In this document: in pieces, positions 1 to 12,950 of the stretch | Position numbering within the stretch: the first letter of the stretch is position 1 | How the letters are laid out: the number at the start of each line of letters is the position of its first letter | DNA from: Xestospongia muta | Taxonomy: Eukaryota; Porifera; Demospongiae; Haplosclerida; Petrosiidae | Assembly (NCBI GenBank): GCA_963693285.1 | Contig: OY848928.1 | Coordinates: forward strand, 3,782,501 to 3,846,500 | Reading direction: 5' to 3' | Length of the DNA stretch: 64,000 nucleotides | Notes under the pieces: model-generated | Told to the model about the DNA's origin: nothing | What the model saw: only the letters and a program-made list of their open reading frames with translations | The model's database searches: none | Translations under genes and position numbers: made by a program

Positions 1-345
1 ATCAAACTTTCAAAGCTTGCTAAATATCACCACCATACACATGCACAGAGTTATTTCTGTATCAGTAACTACAGCATAGACTTTTATTTGATTGTATGTT
101 CATATTAATGATATACTTACTATCCTTACTACAGGTGTGATAGGAAAGACAAGATACAAAAAGAAATTATGCATAAAAGATAAATGAAACAAAACAGTTA
201 TAACACAAAGACAATTATCAGAGAAGCAAGATAGACAGGAACAAGCAAAGAGTGCATATGTATTTGGAAATCTGTCAAAGATAAAAAACTAAAGGAAAGT
301 CAAACTCTGTACACTTATAATCCTGATCCAAGACAACCTCCTAGA
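1..345 (+). pseudogene. 3' relic of the coiled-coil (CCDC34/CCDC181-like) gene
   Basis: This stretch matches the end of exon 3, the third intron and the start of exon 4 of the intact coiled-coil gene (13790-14125) and its other broken copy (7035-7370). It begins inside the exon 3 end, keeps the intron and acceptor, then shows frame-breaking changes such as an extra base after the acceptor and a TGA in the helical exon. Similarity stops near 345, where unrelated sequence starts. It shows that the tandem block extended at least one unit to the left of the window. Confidence 0.75.
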
Positions 346-482
346 CAGTTAACCTGCATCAAAACACTGTAGCAGATTTATAAAAACATGTAGCAAATTC
401 AGAAACAAAGTCATCTGAATCATTTGTTGTTGCTGTAATTCTTCTAATAACTTCAATAAATGCTGTCTAGTACTACTCATGC

Positions 483-1960
483 CAACAGATCTCTAATGGT
501 CTCCATTTGTTGCATCCTAGACAAAAACAAGAAAGCACATTATTAGTATTAGCCCAGCCAATATTAAATTTTTTTAGGGTCTAGGAAGGTTTAGGCAACA
601 GAATAACAGCAGTACTCATTTCATTGTGCATAAGTACATAAAAGAACATTTACAAACACCACATTGTATGCATAAATAACAAAAAGTACAGTACTATATA
701 TTTCATCGACATGACCAAACATCCTTTGTCTCAGTTCATCTACTGCTACAAATAGTAAGAAGACATTGTATATATAATACAAGTGTGCTCAGTTCTAAGA
801 GGATGGTTATTCCATTGATTTTGAAATTCTTGTAAATCTCTGTTAAGTCTGGATATTAAAATATATAATGCAGACAAAGAAGGTTCTGTTCATTTTCAAT
901 ATTAAGTAATTCTACCTCTTCCAGAAAATGAAACAATTCATAATACACATTCATGCAATCAAATATCAAATACATCTACCCACAACCTTTTAATCTTATG
1001 GTTATGAACCCAGCAACCAGTTATATATAACCTCAATTAGAACCCCTGTATCTTAGCATTAGTATACCAACTAAATTGTTTTCATCACCATGATCACAAT
1101 ATATGCACTCATGAAGGAATGCCATACTCACCAACCGCTCTGACAAAACAATCTAGAACTGTGCTGGATAAGTTATTATTTGTAGCTCAAAGATAGATTA
1201 TTAACTTACTATAACCATCCATTCCTCCATTAATAACAATTCTGTACCTATAATTTCAAATGTGAGATTAATGACAATGAAAAGACTAAATAGGTTCCAC
1301 CTGATCAATTTATGATTGCCATCTATGTGTCACAGTGAATTCAAAGCTAGAACAGAATACCTTTTTGGTTGAGCCAATATACCCCACATCAATTAATGCA
1401 ACACACAATGGATCCACTCTGTTAGACTTGCTCTGATTTTATGTCAGTGTATATACCAATATACCTGAAGCTTATAGTCAAACCAATGTGAAATTGTATC
1501 CTATCATTCTATTCACTTGTGTGTGTGCGCTGATACTCTGTCACCTAAAGTAGTGTGAGATATACATGAGTATCTACTCTCACATTAAGTCTTAATGTCC
1601 TGTACAAATAGGTTATATTAACATCACACACACCACAATTATATTAAGTCTAACTTCATTCTCTGTCTCAAAGATGAAAGTAATGCATAAGCAATCTAGC
1701 TATGCTGACAGCTGAAAATCCATGATTAAAAGAAAAGCAAGTTGTTCAGGTATTATATTATAAAATAGAGCTCCTCTTATATATATACTTTATAATTTGC
1801 TCCAACTTGTAAAAGTACATACTCACTTGATTCTGTTGTATTTGTCTACAACCCACACTAATAATTTCCTGCAGTGCTGTAAGTATGTCATCTAAGATAT
1901 CTTGTGAAACATCTCCTAGTAGTCACATTAATGGCCAAAACTTTTTCCACATGTGATTAA
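483..1960 (-). pseudogene. Decayed integrase-core (rve) gene, transposon-derived
   Basis: Read on the minus strand from high to low coordinates, short conserved blocks of a DDE integrase core appear in the right order. They are HIDGNHKLIRW (near 1305-1345), YRIVINGGMDGYS (near 1210-1250), NNLSSTVLDCFVRAVG (near 1131-1180), EYGIPS followed by a DHG-EN block (near 1070-1130), RLWVDVF (near 975-1000), then NRDLQEFQNQWNNHPLRTEH (near 790-855). These blocks are typical of the integrase family found as many single genes in sponges, cnidarians and fish. In-frame stops (for example TGA where Trp precedes HIDG) and frame changes break it. Intron-like GT-AG gaps separate some blocks, and an N-terminal helix exon may lie at 1825-1960. 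I see no terminal repeats. The assignment rests on remembered family motifs. Confidence 0.7.
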
Positions 1961-2263
1961 TATCACATCCTGATTCGATCATAGCTACAGTGTTTACAAC
2001 CATATCTCTACACCTTCTTTAAAGTCATTGAAAATTGATTCGATGTCGTGAAGATATTTTTAGACAGATTAACTGTTTAAATCATAGATGGTCTATTTAT
2101 ATTTCGTGTGTGTTTTTATTATGACGTATGTTATTTACATAACACGTGTAAAATTACATGCGTGTAATCATCATTATCATGTGTCATTTCCTGATTTATG
2201 ACACAAACGGCTTTCCATATCTAGAAGGATTTTGGTGAAGCTGCGTTCCGGCTGATACTATCA

Positions 2264-5200
2264 ATGGCTAGACTAAACATTACTTTATTGACTGCAACTT
2301 TGTTGTTATTGTATTTCATAATAGGAGTACGCGCAGAATATCACCCTAGTTGGCTTATAAAGATAAAATCTGTCAGTCAAGAAAGTGTTACCTTTTATGC
2401 TGATTCTTTAGCGCAACAAAACGGACTGGTCAACGTAGGCCAGGTGAGTAAAGTGATCTCGTTGCTATTGGTAACCACATTTTATTGAGAAACCAGTAGC
2501 AAAATCTTGTCTATTATTTTAAACATGAAAAGGCATCTATCATGATCAGCTAATCCTGCGTTCACTCTCAGACACCTGTCACTTTGAAGTGATGTGTACT
2601 CAGACTAAATTCTGCTCACTCTTAGTCTTGTACTGAGGCATACCCCCACCCTGCACCAAATGCCTGGATATGAGGGTACCTCACTCAAAGATACCTGTCT
2701 CTTTGAAGAACTGTGTATTCAGACTATACCCTCAGTTAGCAATTGATCAAGTTTGTTCTTTAGATTTTAGTCGTTCATTTATAATTAGTGCTGTTGTCAT
2801 CATTAAGAGGGCATCTTTGTGGCATATTTAAAAATGCTATGATAGTACACATGAGTATATTAATGATTTATTGTTCCCTTTTCCAGGTAGGACAATTAAA
2901 AAATGTCTTCCAACTTCAATTCCCTCAAGGAAAAAGACAACCTTATCCTAACATCACAACATCTTTACAGAATGGAAGCCAGGTTCATATAGAACAACAC
3001 TATAATAGAGTCTTTATGTGTTGTATTAGGTAGTATATGTGGAGCAAGAGCAATCTCTGAATCATGTTAAGAGGAACTTTTCTCTTCCTTCTGATCCTTA
3101 CTGGCAATATCAATGGCCATGGGTAAAAATAAATTTTCAATATATATATGTATAATCCATGTCATGGTTTTATAATATTCCTTGAAGTAATATTAAATAT
3201 TCTCAGTTGCATGTATTATTGAGAGGATGAATGAATCATATAACTATGATTATAATTTATATTGTAATATTTCATGACACATTCAATGATATTATACTTT
3301 ATATCATCACACTGTATCCAGTAATATTGTCTTTGTTTTATTAGTACAATACAGGTCAAAGTGGAGGACCATCTGGTTATGATATTAATGTAGTACCAGT
3401 TTGGATTGAAGGAGTCTCTGGAGCTAATACTACTGTCTTAGTTATTGATGATGGTAAGAAAATATTCATTTATCAAATCCTATTTTTATTTATTCCATAT
3501 ACAGGTATACAAACTAATCATCCTGACCTTAAAGACAACATTGTAAGTAGTCTACTCACCCCTCACACTGAGGAATTTTATTTATAGCATAGGTTAATTT
3601 TTAAAACAACTAATTGATTCTGGTTTGTGTATTAATTAGTTAATGCCCTCTTCTTTTAGGATCTATCACTATGTTATAGTGTAATAAGAAATAATAGCGA
3701 TATCTCAGCTATTTCTTCATTTGATGATTTTGGACATGGTACATCTTGTGCTGGAGAGATTGGTATGATCAGAGATAATGGTGTCTGTGGAACTGGTGTA
3801 GCTTTTAATACCAGAATAGGAGGTCAGTTATATATATATGTGGAATGAGAATATTAAAAGAAGAGATTTTGTGGTTATCTTTAATTCAAAGTTTAATTTT
3901 CTTAGAGAAACATAATTAAAATTGTGACATTTTCAAAGCCAGCATGAATGTAATTGTTTGAAAACAGTGGAGTAGTTAGAAAGACTAGTATATTAAAATA
4001 TTTTAGAAGGTCTTCTGATTCTCTATAACGATCAAATCTACATTATTACAATGTCTACTGTTGTCATGTGATCAACAGTTAAAGAGAATGTGGATATCAT
4101 AACACTGACATATTGTTAATAGTGTCTATATAAACATTTAAAAACAGCAAAGCATTAGTCTTTGTTCTTTGTAACTACCATTTTAGGTTTTCAAATCAAT
4201 TTTAATGATATCTTATCAAGCTATGAAGTTAAAGCGTTTGGTTTTCGTTCTGATGTTATACAAGTGTACAGTAATAGTTGGGGTCCTAATGATGATGGAT
4301 TTACTGTAAAAGGACCAGGTCCATTGTCATATGAAGCTCTCTATGAGGGAATAACTAATGTGAGTTTATATTACATTGTCTTTAGTTAAAATTGTGTTCT
4401 TGTTTGCAATGGATGCTTATATTAAGTATTTTTTATACCTTCCAGGGACGTAGTGGTAAAGGATCTATTTATATCTTTGCTTCTGGTAATGGAGGCCATA
4501 ATGGAGACTCATGTGCTGCAGATGGCTATGCATCTAATATATACACAATAGCTGTAGGGTCTGCTAATCAGTTAGGAGAACAGGCCTTCTATGATGAAGA
4601 TTGCTCTGCTAAAATGGCTGTCACTTATAACTATAACAGTTTTAATCCAGGTGATCTAGTTGTAAGTACCTTATAGTCTAAGCCACATAAAATATAATAT
4701 GTTATAGGCAACTACATTTCCAAGTAGTGAGTGTATAAGAACTTTTAATGGTACAAGTGCATCTGCTCCACTAGTAGCTGGAGTCATTCTATTAGCTCTT
4801 GAAGTCAAGTGAGTTCAGTTACAGGATATATTAGTATTATCAATTATCTTATTTATAGCCCTGAATTGTCTTGGCGTGATGTACAATACCTTATTGCCTA
4901 CACTTCTAATTCAGCTAACTTAGAAGGAGAGATTATAACTAATGGTGCTGGTCTTAAAGTTAGTAATCAGTTTGGATTTGGAGCTATTGATGCTGAGGCT
5001 TTAGTAACAAGAGCTAGATACTGGACACCTGTAGGAGAGGTGGTAAAACTTACAGAACCTATAATGTGAGTATATTATGATTGTCACTTTTTGACATTAA
5101 GTATCGTATTTTGGATGATTCCCACATCAAGACATTAAGATAAATATTGGTAAATTTGAAATGTTCATTTTTATTGTTTGACCATATTACAAACACATGA

Positions 5201-6552
5201 CAAGAGATCTTTTTATAATAGATAAATCAATTTAAATATTATTATGGAACATTTTACAATGCTATTGTGTTCTTGTTTTCAATAGAAGTGGATCTTCTCT
5301 AGTTATAACAAAGGATAACCCCTTTAAGAGAACAAGATCAATACTTTCTTGGAGTGGACAATACTTAGAACATGTGATATTGGAGGTGACGTTTGGAATT
5401 AATACGGTAAGATGATTGTTATTTCAAGTTAACAAGATTAAAATGTAAATATCATCCTATGATCATTTTGACTAGCTAATTGTTGCAAAAAAAAACTGTA
5501 AAATTGAAAACATTAAAGCCTTGATTATGATATAGTTCATTTATTGTTTTAACATTCGTTGTAGAAGTGAATAAAACTCATTGCTTACAGCGTTCGTCAG
5601 TGGCTTACAAGTACAGGTTAAGTTTAAATTTATCATCTCTAATAGTAAAAACATATTGAAGTGCTCTTCACCCAACATATGATACATGGTCCTAAACAAA
5701 TATAGGAGTATTGCCTAGCATGTTTATAGTGGTAGTAAAAATTAATTATAATATTTCTTGAGTTTTAAAATAAGTGTACATGTATTGGAAGACACATAAC
5801 ATATGGTGTTTTATTTCTAATAGTCATCAACATGTTACAATAAAAGTGATAATATAACAAACCCATTTGTCATCAATCATTCTGGTCCACGTCGTGGAGA
5901 TACATCTATCGTTCTGTGTTCACCTCAAGGGACCTGTTCAACACTTTTACCTAAACGTCCTCGTGATTTTGTTAACTGTGAAGGATATCCTGACAATTGG
6001 CCATTTATGAGTGTCCATTTCTGGGGTGAGAATCCAATAGGTAATTGGACAGCTGAAATGAGTTTTGACAGTGATACAGGTGGTGCTAGTCTTGAGTCAA
6101 TGAATCTAGTTTTATATGCAATACAAAACAAACCAGAGGACATAGTTGGGCAATGTGACCCTGCTTGTGCCACACCCACTGGATGTAGCTACGGCAATGG
6201 TTCCCAATATTGTGATGGATGTGGTAATGGTTATTATCGAAATGTCAGTACAATGGAATGTGTACATAGCTGTTCTCCAGGTGCATGTATTATAGAGGGT
6301 ACATGTGTCTTTTATAATGGATCTTGTCCTCAAATTAATACAAGTGGGTTGACTTCAAAGGATATTATTATTATAGCAGTAGTATCTTTAATAATTGGCA
6401 TTGCATGTCTTGTGTTAATGTGTGTATGTGTGGTACTGTGCTGTACTTGCTGTCCAAAAAAGAAATATAGTCAAATATCTATTTGGGACGCGACGGAGGA
6501 ATCTTCTTCTTATCATCCTTATGAATATGTTAAGACCCCAGTTACTGTGTAA
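2264..6552 (+). CDS. Proprotein convertase (furin/kexin-type subtilase), copy 1
   Basis: Twelve exons join in frame to 741 residues: 2264-2443, 2887-2982, 3030-3122, 3345-3453, 3505-3542, 3660-3822, 4187-4359, 4446-4661, 4708-4808, 4859-5065, 5286-5406, 5824-6552. A signal peptide is followed by a propeptide ending HVKR (exon 3). The S8 domain shows the Asp motif [15 protein letters not shown], the His motif [15 protein letters not shown] with the furin-type oxyanion Asn, and the Ser motif [12 protein letters not shown]. The P domain has RRGD and [11 protein letters not shown]. One Cys-rich furin-like repeat, a membrane segment (about 6355-6455) and a short cytoplasmic tail follow. It should cleave secretory proteins after basic sites as a membrane-bound enzyme. 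Vertebrate PC subtype cannot be set from this alone. Confidence 0.93.
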
Positions 6553-6661
6553 CACAATTTATTTTCATTACTTTCAATATTTTTGCGTTTTTTATTTTTA
6601 AAGTCAATCTGTAATGTTAGTTATAATAATATTTGTTTTTTTATTAAAAATTTAATCATTA

Positions 6662-7680
6662 ATCGGTGAGTGGGTGGGATATATACTAATATGGAGGAAG
6701 ATCTCTCAAGTTGTAATTACTCATAAGATTTTATTAGGTATTTATCTGTTTATAGGCTGTTAAAGAGAAACAGTCTAGAGAAGCTATTGAGATTTGATAG
6801 GGAAAGCTAAGAAGAAGGAAGAACAGAGTATGGAAACAACTTAGGTAACCACAATGACTATAATTTATAATAGACAGAAGACCAGCAAATGAAGCAGCAA
6901 TGTTCAGAAGAAGCTGCAAAATATGACAATCGGGGAAAGCCATACAGTTGAGAGAAATACAACAAGACAAAACACAAAAAGAGAAAAAAGAAAAAGAAGA
7001 GAAAGCAGACAAATTAAAAGAGAATAGAATCTTCTAATCAAACTTTCCAATCTTGGTAAATATCACTAGCATACACACAGAGTTATTTCTGTATCAGTAA
7101 CTATAGCATAGACGTTTATTTGATTGTATGTTCATATTAATGATATACTTACTATCTTTACAGGTGTGAGAGGAAAGACAAGATACAAAAAGAAATTATA
7201 CATAAAAGATAAATGAAACAAAACAGTTAACACAAAGACAATCATTAGAGAACCAAGATAGACAGGAACAAGCCAAGAGTGCATATGTATTTGGAAATCT
7301 GTCAAAGATAAAAAACTAAAGGAAACTTAAACTCTGTACACTTATAATCCTGATGCAAGACAACCTTCTAAGCATAACAAATGGTGTCCTGTAAAAGGTA
7401 TGAAATATTCCTATCCTGCTGATCCTAGATTCTCTGTAAAGAAAGCAAGTACTAATATACAGAGGATATTACTTCAGTGAAATCAAGTAAATCTTTTAGC
7501 CATTGTTCTTTTGAATCTGACAATGACTTAGTTAGTCATGAAGACCCAACTCATACCAGTACACCATATAAATCCTATATACTGCTAATAACAAGACATC
7601 TAGGAAGATTAAAACAAAATACTGTATGTTGTCAGACTCTTAAATATTGGTATACTTGTTGTGAAGAGAAAGATGATTAA
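6662..7680 (+). pseudogene. Broken copy of the coiled-coil gene
   Basis: The segment aligns along its whole length with the intact coiled-coil gene at 12905-14436. The start region with its ATG is present near 6691, but about 430 bp of exon 1 are missing. Exon 2 has lost a stretch and gained in-frame stops. Exon 3 has a stop (AAATGA near 6888) and lost bases. The exon 4 copy (7166-7680) is frameshifted, although its last 200 bases still form an open frame ending like the intact protein. No functional product is expected. It sits between the two convertase copies and so dates to the same block duplication. Confidence 0.85.
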
Positions 7681-7740
7681 TGATCTGAGGCTGTATAATT
7701 TAATAAATAATTATTATAATACTTTTTTAATATAACTAGA

Positions 7741-7925
7741 ATTATACCCACACAATCTGATTACTGAGTAGGTTGTAATTTGAAGTTTTAGAACAAAGTT
7801 GTATCCGTTTGTTGTCCTGAATCACTAGCTATCATATACAGAGATGCTAAAAAGGAGCTCAATGAATTAATTGTATTAAGAATACTTAACAAAATAGAAC
7901 TAATAGTTAGTTCTGACTATGGGCT
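7741..7925 (+). pseudogene. Fragment of HEATR4-like exon 1
   Basis: From about 7775 to 7905 the sequence follows the intact exon at 14815-14940 (acaaagttgtatcc, then catacagagatgctaaaaa), with small deletions and substitutions that break the frame. The upstream part matches the coiled-coil/HEATR4 intergenic stretch near 14500. The rest of the gene is absent. This marks the right-hand limit of the duplicated block. Confidence 0.7.
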
Positions 7926-8212
7926 ATTTACTAAACCACTTACACTGACATTTGTATTTGGTGCTTTACCAGACAATACATCATGTACTGTTATCAGAAT
8001 CCTTGACAATAGTGCATTGGAAGGTACAACACAATATTCCTATTCCAACTGATGTGAACACTGCTCTTTACAATATTTCAACATCTAATGAATCGAGTTA
8101 TAACAATTTTAAAGACAGCAGAATAAAACTTGAATAACCAGATTTTGTGGGTGCGTGGGCGTGTGGTTTGCTTGAGGATTTTGGTACGATTGCTTTCTGG
8201 CTGATACTATTC
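7926..8212. other. Junction/5' flank of the second convertase
   Basis: There is no gene that I can support here. The last 70 bases resemble the region just upstream of convertase copy 1 (gattttggt, ctggctgatactat), so this holds the duplicated promoter/5' UTR. The part from 7926 to 8140 has an open frame of 61 codons that matches nothing else in the window. Confidence 0.4.
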
Positions 8213-11200
8213 ATGGCTAAACTAAAGATGACTTTATTGACTCCAACTTTGTTGTTATTGTGTCTTGGAATAGGAGTACGCGCAGGATATTACCCTAGTT
8301 GGCTTATAAAGATAGCTCCTATCAATCGAGCAAACGTTGTTTTTTATGGTGATTCTTTAGCGCAACAAAACGGACTGGTAAACGTAGGCCAGGTGAGTAA
8401 AATGATCTCGTTGCTATGGGTAACCATATTTATCAAGAAACTACTAACAAAATCTCGTCTATTATTTTTAATATGAAAAGGTATCTGTCAGCTAATCCTG
8501 CTCACTACTCTCAGATACCTGTCCCTTTAATTGAAGCATGTGTACTCAAACTAATATACCCTCAGTTAGCGCTAGCAATTGAACAAGTTTGTTCATTAGA
8601 TTTTAGTTGTTCACTTAGATTAATCATTTAAGGTCTGCATTTAAAAATCATTCATACTACACACATTGATTTATTTCTCCTTTTTCAGGTAGGACAATTG
8701 AAAAATGTCTTCCAATTTCAATACCCTCAAGGAAAAAGACAACCTTATCCTAACATCACAGCATCTTTACAGAATGACAACCAGGTTTATATAAGAGAAC
8801 ATTATAATTGAGTCTCTTATGTTCTATTATTAGGTAGTACATGTGGAACAAGAGCAATCTCTGAATCATGTTAAGAGGAACTTTTCTCTTCCTTCTGATC
8901 CTTACTGGCAATATCAATGGCCATGGGTAAATTAAAATCGTTACCTACATATATAATCCATAGTGTGATCATGATTTTATAACATTCCTTGAAGTAACAT
9001 TAAATAATCTTGGTTGTATTATTGAGAAGAAGTCCAATAATGAATGAATCACATTACTATCATTTATAGTGTAACATACTCTATATAATATTTTCATGAC
9101 ACATTCAATGATATTATACTTTATATCATCACACTGTATCCAGTAATGTTGTCTTTGTTTTACTAGTACAATACAGGTCAAAGTGGAGGGCCATCTGGTT
9201 ATGATATTAATATAGTACCAGTTTGGATTGAAGGAGTCTCTGGAGCTAATACTACTGTCTTAGTTATTGATGATGGTAAAGAAAATATTCATTTATCAAA
9301 TCTTGTTTTTATTTATTCCATATATAGGTATACAAACTAATCATCCTGACCTCCAAGACAACATTGTAAGTTATTTACTAATAGAAAAATATTTTAAGGA
9401 CATTGATTCAACACAGTGTTATTCCCTCATACTGAGGAATTTACAATATAGGTTTTTTAATTAAATGATACTAATCTGATTCTTTTAGGATTTATCACTA
9501 TGTTATAGTGTAATAAGAGATAATAACAATATCTCAGCTATTTCTTCATTTGATGATTTTGGACATGGTACATCTTGTGCTGGAGAGATTGGTATGATCA
9601 GAGATAATGGTGTCTGTGGAACTGGTGTAGCTTTTAATACCAGAATAGGAGGTCAGTTATATATATATATGGAATGAGAACATTAAAAGAAGAGATTTTG
9701 TGGTTATCTTTAATTCAAAGTTTTCTTAGAGAAACACTAAAACTAAGACTAGTATATCTAACTATGTTAGAAGGTCTCTTTATTCTCTACAATTATTAAA
9801 TCTAACACAACTTCAATGTCTACTGTTGATCATGTGGTCTACACTTAAAATAAACGTACAATCATAACACTAACATTATTGTAATAATGTCTATAAACAT
9901 TGACAAATGACTACCATTTTAGGTTTTCAAATTGATTTTAATGATTTCTTAACAAGCTATGAAGTTAAAGCATTTGGTTTTCGTTCTGATGTTATACAAG
10001 TGTACAGTAATAGTTGGGGTCCTTCTGATGATGGATTTACTGTACAAGGACCAGGTCCATTGTCATATGAAGCTCTCCATGAGGGAATAACTAATGTGAG
10101 TTTATATTACATTGTCTTTAGTTAAAATTGTGTTCTTGTTTGATATGGATGCTTATATTAAATATTTCTTATACCTTCCAGGGACGTAGTGGTAAAGGAT
10201 CAATTTATATCTTTGCTTCTGGTAATGGTGGCCATTATGGAGACTCATGTGCTGCAGATGGCTATGCATCTAATATATACACAATAGCTGTAGGGTCTGC
10301 TAATCAGTTAGGAGAACAGGCCTACTATGATGAAGATTGCTCTGCTAAAATGGCTGTCACTTATAGCTATAACAGTTTTAATGCAAATGATCAAGTTGTA
10401 AGTACCTTATAGTCTAAACCACATAAAATATAATATGTCATAGGTGACTACATTTCCAAACAGTGAGTGTGTAAGAAATTTTACTGGTACAAGTGCATCT
10501 GCTCCACTAGTAGCTGGAGTCATTCTATTAGCTCTTGAAGTCAAGTGAGTTCACTTACAGGATAGTAGTATTTTCTATTATCTTATTTATAGCCCTGAAT
10601 TGTCTTGGCGTGATGTACAATACCTTATTGTCTATACTTCTAATACAGCTAACTTAGAAGGAGAGAATGTAACTAATGGTGCTGGTCTTAAAGTTAGTAA
10701 TCAGTTTGGATTTGGAGCTATTGATGCTGAGGCTTTAGTAACAAGAGCTAGATACTGGACACCTGTAGGAGAGGTGGTAAATCTTACAGAACCTATAATG
10801 TGAGTATATTATAATTATCAAGTTATTAGGCTAAATTTTGATAAATTTGAGTGTTCATTTTTATTGTTTGACCATATTACGAACTTTTGACAAGAGATAT
10901 TTTATGATATATGCATTGATGTCACTATTATTACAGAACATTTTACAATGCTATATTTTATAATTATGTTCTTATCTTCAATAGAAGTGGAGCTTCTCTG
11001 CCTATAACAAAGGGTAATCCTTATAAAGTAACAAAATCAATACTTTCTTGGAATGGACGATACCTAGAACATGTGATATTGGAGGTGACGTTTGGGATTA
11101 TTACAGTAAGATGATTGTTATTTCAAGTTAACAACATTAAAATGTAAAAATCATACTATGATCATTTTGGCTTGTTAATTGTTACAATAAAACTCTAAAA

Positions 11201-12784
11201 TTGGAAAAGGTAAAGCCTTGAAACAGGATTAGTCACACCCATTGTATTAACATTTGTGGTGGAGGTAAACGAAACTCATTAATTGCAGTGTTTGTCAGTG
11301 GTTTACAACCACAGCTTAATTTCATTCATCATCTTCAATAATAACAACATATTGAAGTGAACATCACCCACAATATGATACCTCATCCTAAACAATTATA
11401 GGAGTACTAACTGCTATCTTTGTGTAAATAAATGGTAATATTTCGTGAGTTCTTTACATGTATTGATTGAGACATACGTAAGATAATGTTTTTTTGTTTC
11501 TATTAGCCATCAACATGCTACAATGAAGATGATTATAATTATGACCCATATGTCATCAAGCATTCTGGTCCACGTCGTGGAGATACATCTATCATTCTAT
11601 GTTCACCTCAAGGGACCTGTTCAACACTTTTACCTAAACGTCCTGATGATTTTGTTAACTGTGAAGGATATCCTGATAATTGGCCATTTATGAGTGTCCA
11701 TTTCTAGGGTGAGAATCCAATAGGTAATTGGACAGTTGAAATGAGTTTTGACAGTGATACAGGTAGTGCTAGTCTTGAGTCAATGAATCTAAAATTATTT
11801 GCAGTACCAAACAAAACAGAAGATACAGTTGGGCAATGTGACCCTGCTTGTGCCACACCCACTGGATGTAGCTACAGTAATGGTTCCCAATATTGTGATA
11901 AATGTGGGAATGGTTATTATCGAAATACCAGTACAATGGAATGTATACGTAGTTGTTCTCCAGGTGCATGTATTATAGATGGCACATGTGTCTTTTTTAA
12001 TGGACATTACAGTAATGGTTCCCAATATTGTGATGAATGTGATAATGGTTATTATCGAAATGCCACCACAATGGAATGTGTACGTAGTTGTTCTCCAGGT
12101 GCATGTATTATAAATGGTACATGTGTCTTTTTTAATGGACATTACAGTAATGGTTCCCAATATTGTGATGAATGTGATAATGGTTATTATCGAAATGCCA
12201 CCACAATGGAATGTGTACGTAGTTGTTCTCCAGGTGCATGTATTATAAATGGTACATGTGTCTTTTTTAATGGACATTACAGTAATGGTTCCCAATATTG
12301 TGATGAATGTGATAATGGTTATTATCGAAATGCCACCACAATGGAATGTGTACGTAGTTGTTCTCCAGGTGCATGTATTATAAATGGTACATGTGTCTTT
12401 TTTAATGGACATTACAGTAATGGTTCCCAATATGGTGATGAATGTGGTAATGGTTATTATCGAAATGCCACCACAATGGAATGTGTACATAGTTGTTCTC
12501 CAGGTGCATGTATTATAGATGGTACGTGTGTATTTTATAATGGATCTTGTCCTCAAAATACTACAAGTGGGTTGACTTTAAAGGATATTATTATTAAAGC
12601 AGTAGTATCTTCAGTAGTGGGTATTACATTTCTTGTGTTATTGTTTGTATGTGTGGTACTGTCAGTGTGCTGTACAAAAAAGAAAAATCGGCGAATAACT
12701 ATTCAGGATGCAATGAATGAAGCTTCTTATAAACCCTTTGATGATATTGAGATTGAGATCCCAGTTATTGTGCCACACAATTAA
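8213..12784 (+). CDS. Proprotein convertase, copy 2, with in-frame TAG in the P domain
   Basis: Exon structure mirrors copy 1 exactly, with equal lengths for exons 1-11: 8213-8392, 8689-8784, 8834-8926, 9167-9275, 9328-9365, 9489-9651, 9923-10095, 10182-10397, 10444-10544, 10593-10799, 10985-11105, then 11507-12784. The signal peptide, propeptide ending HVKR, catalytic Asp, His, Ser and oxyanion Asn motifs are all kept. In exon 12 the codon that is TGG (Trp of HFWGENP) in copy 1 is TAG at 11705-11707. The frame stays open for another 358 codons through the rest of the P domain, five Cys-rich repeats, a membrane segment and tail. Without readthrough, editing or a polymorphic allele the product ends inside the P domain, which convertases usually need for folding. 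It is either a very young pseudogene or a recoded gene. Confidence 0.88.
11873..12547 (+). repeat. Coding 135-bp tandem repeat, five units (Cys-rich furin-like module)
   Basis: Units start at 11873, 12008, 12143, 12278 and 12413, spaced by exactly 135 bp (45 codons). Each encodes a module of the form [17 protein letters not shown], then [11 protein letters not shown], then GTCVF. Units 2-4 are almost identical, while units 1 and 5 are more diverged. Unit 5 has TGT changed to GGT, so one Cys is lost (QYGDEC). Copy 1 of the gene has a single such module. Confidence 0.95.
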
Positions 12785-12950
12785 TTATCATACTTAAAAT
12801 AATTTTTCTTGTGTTTTATTCTCTTTTAAGTCAATATGTAAATATAGTAGTAATGTTGTTATTTGTGCTTTTAATTTTTATAAATATTTTAAATTATTAA
12901 TAACTGAGTGGGTGGGGTATATAGCAAGGTTGTCATGGAAACAAACTAAT

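Noticed and set aside
7477..7680. 67-codon open frame that looks like a gene end
   Set aside because: It is the tail of the broken coiled-coil copy, kept open by chance after upstream frameshifts.
11795..12556. 253-codon open frame on the minus strand
   Set aside because: It is the antisense of the five 135-bp Cys-rich units, and its repeats simply mirror them.
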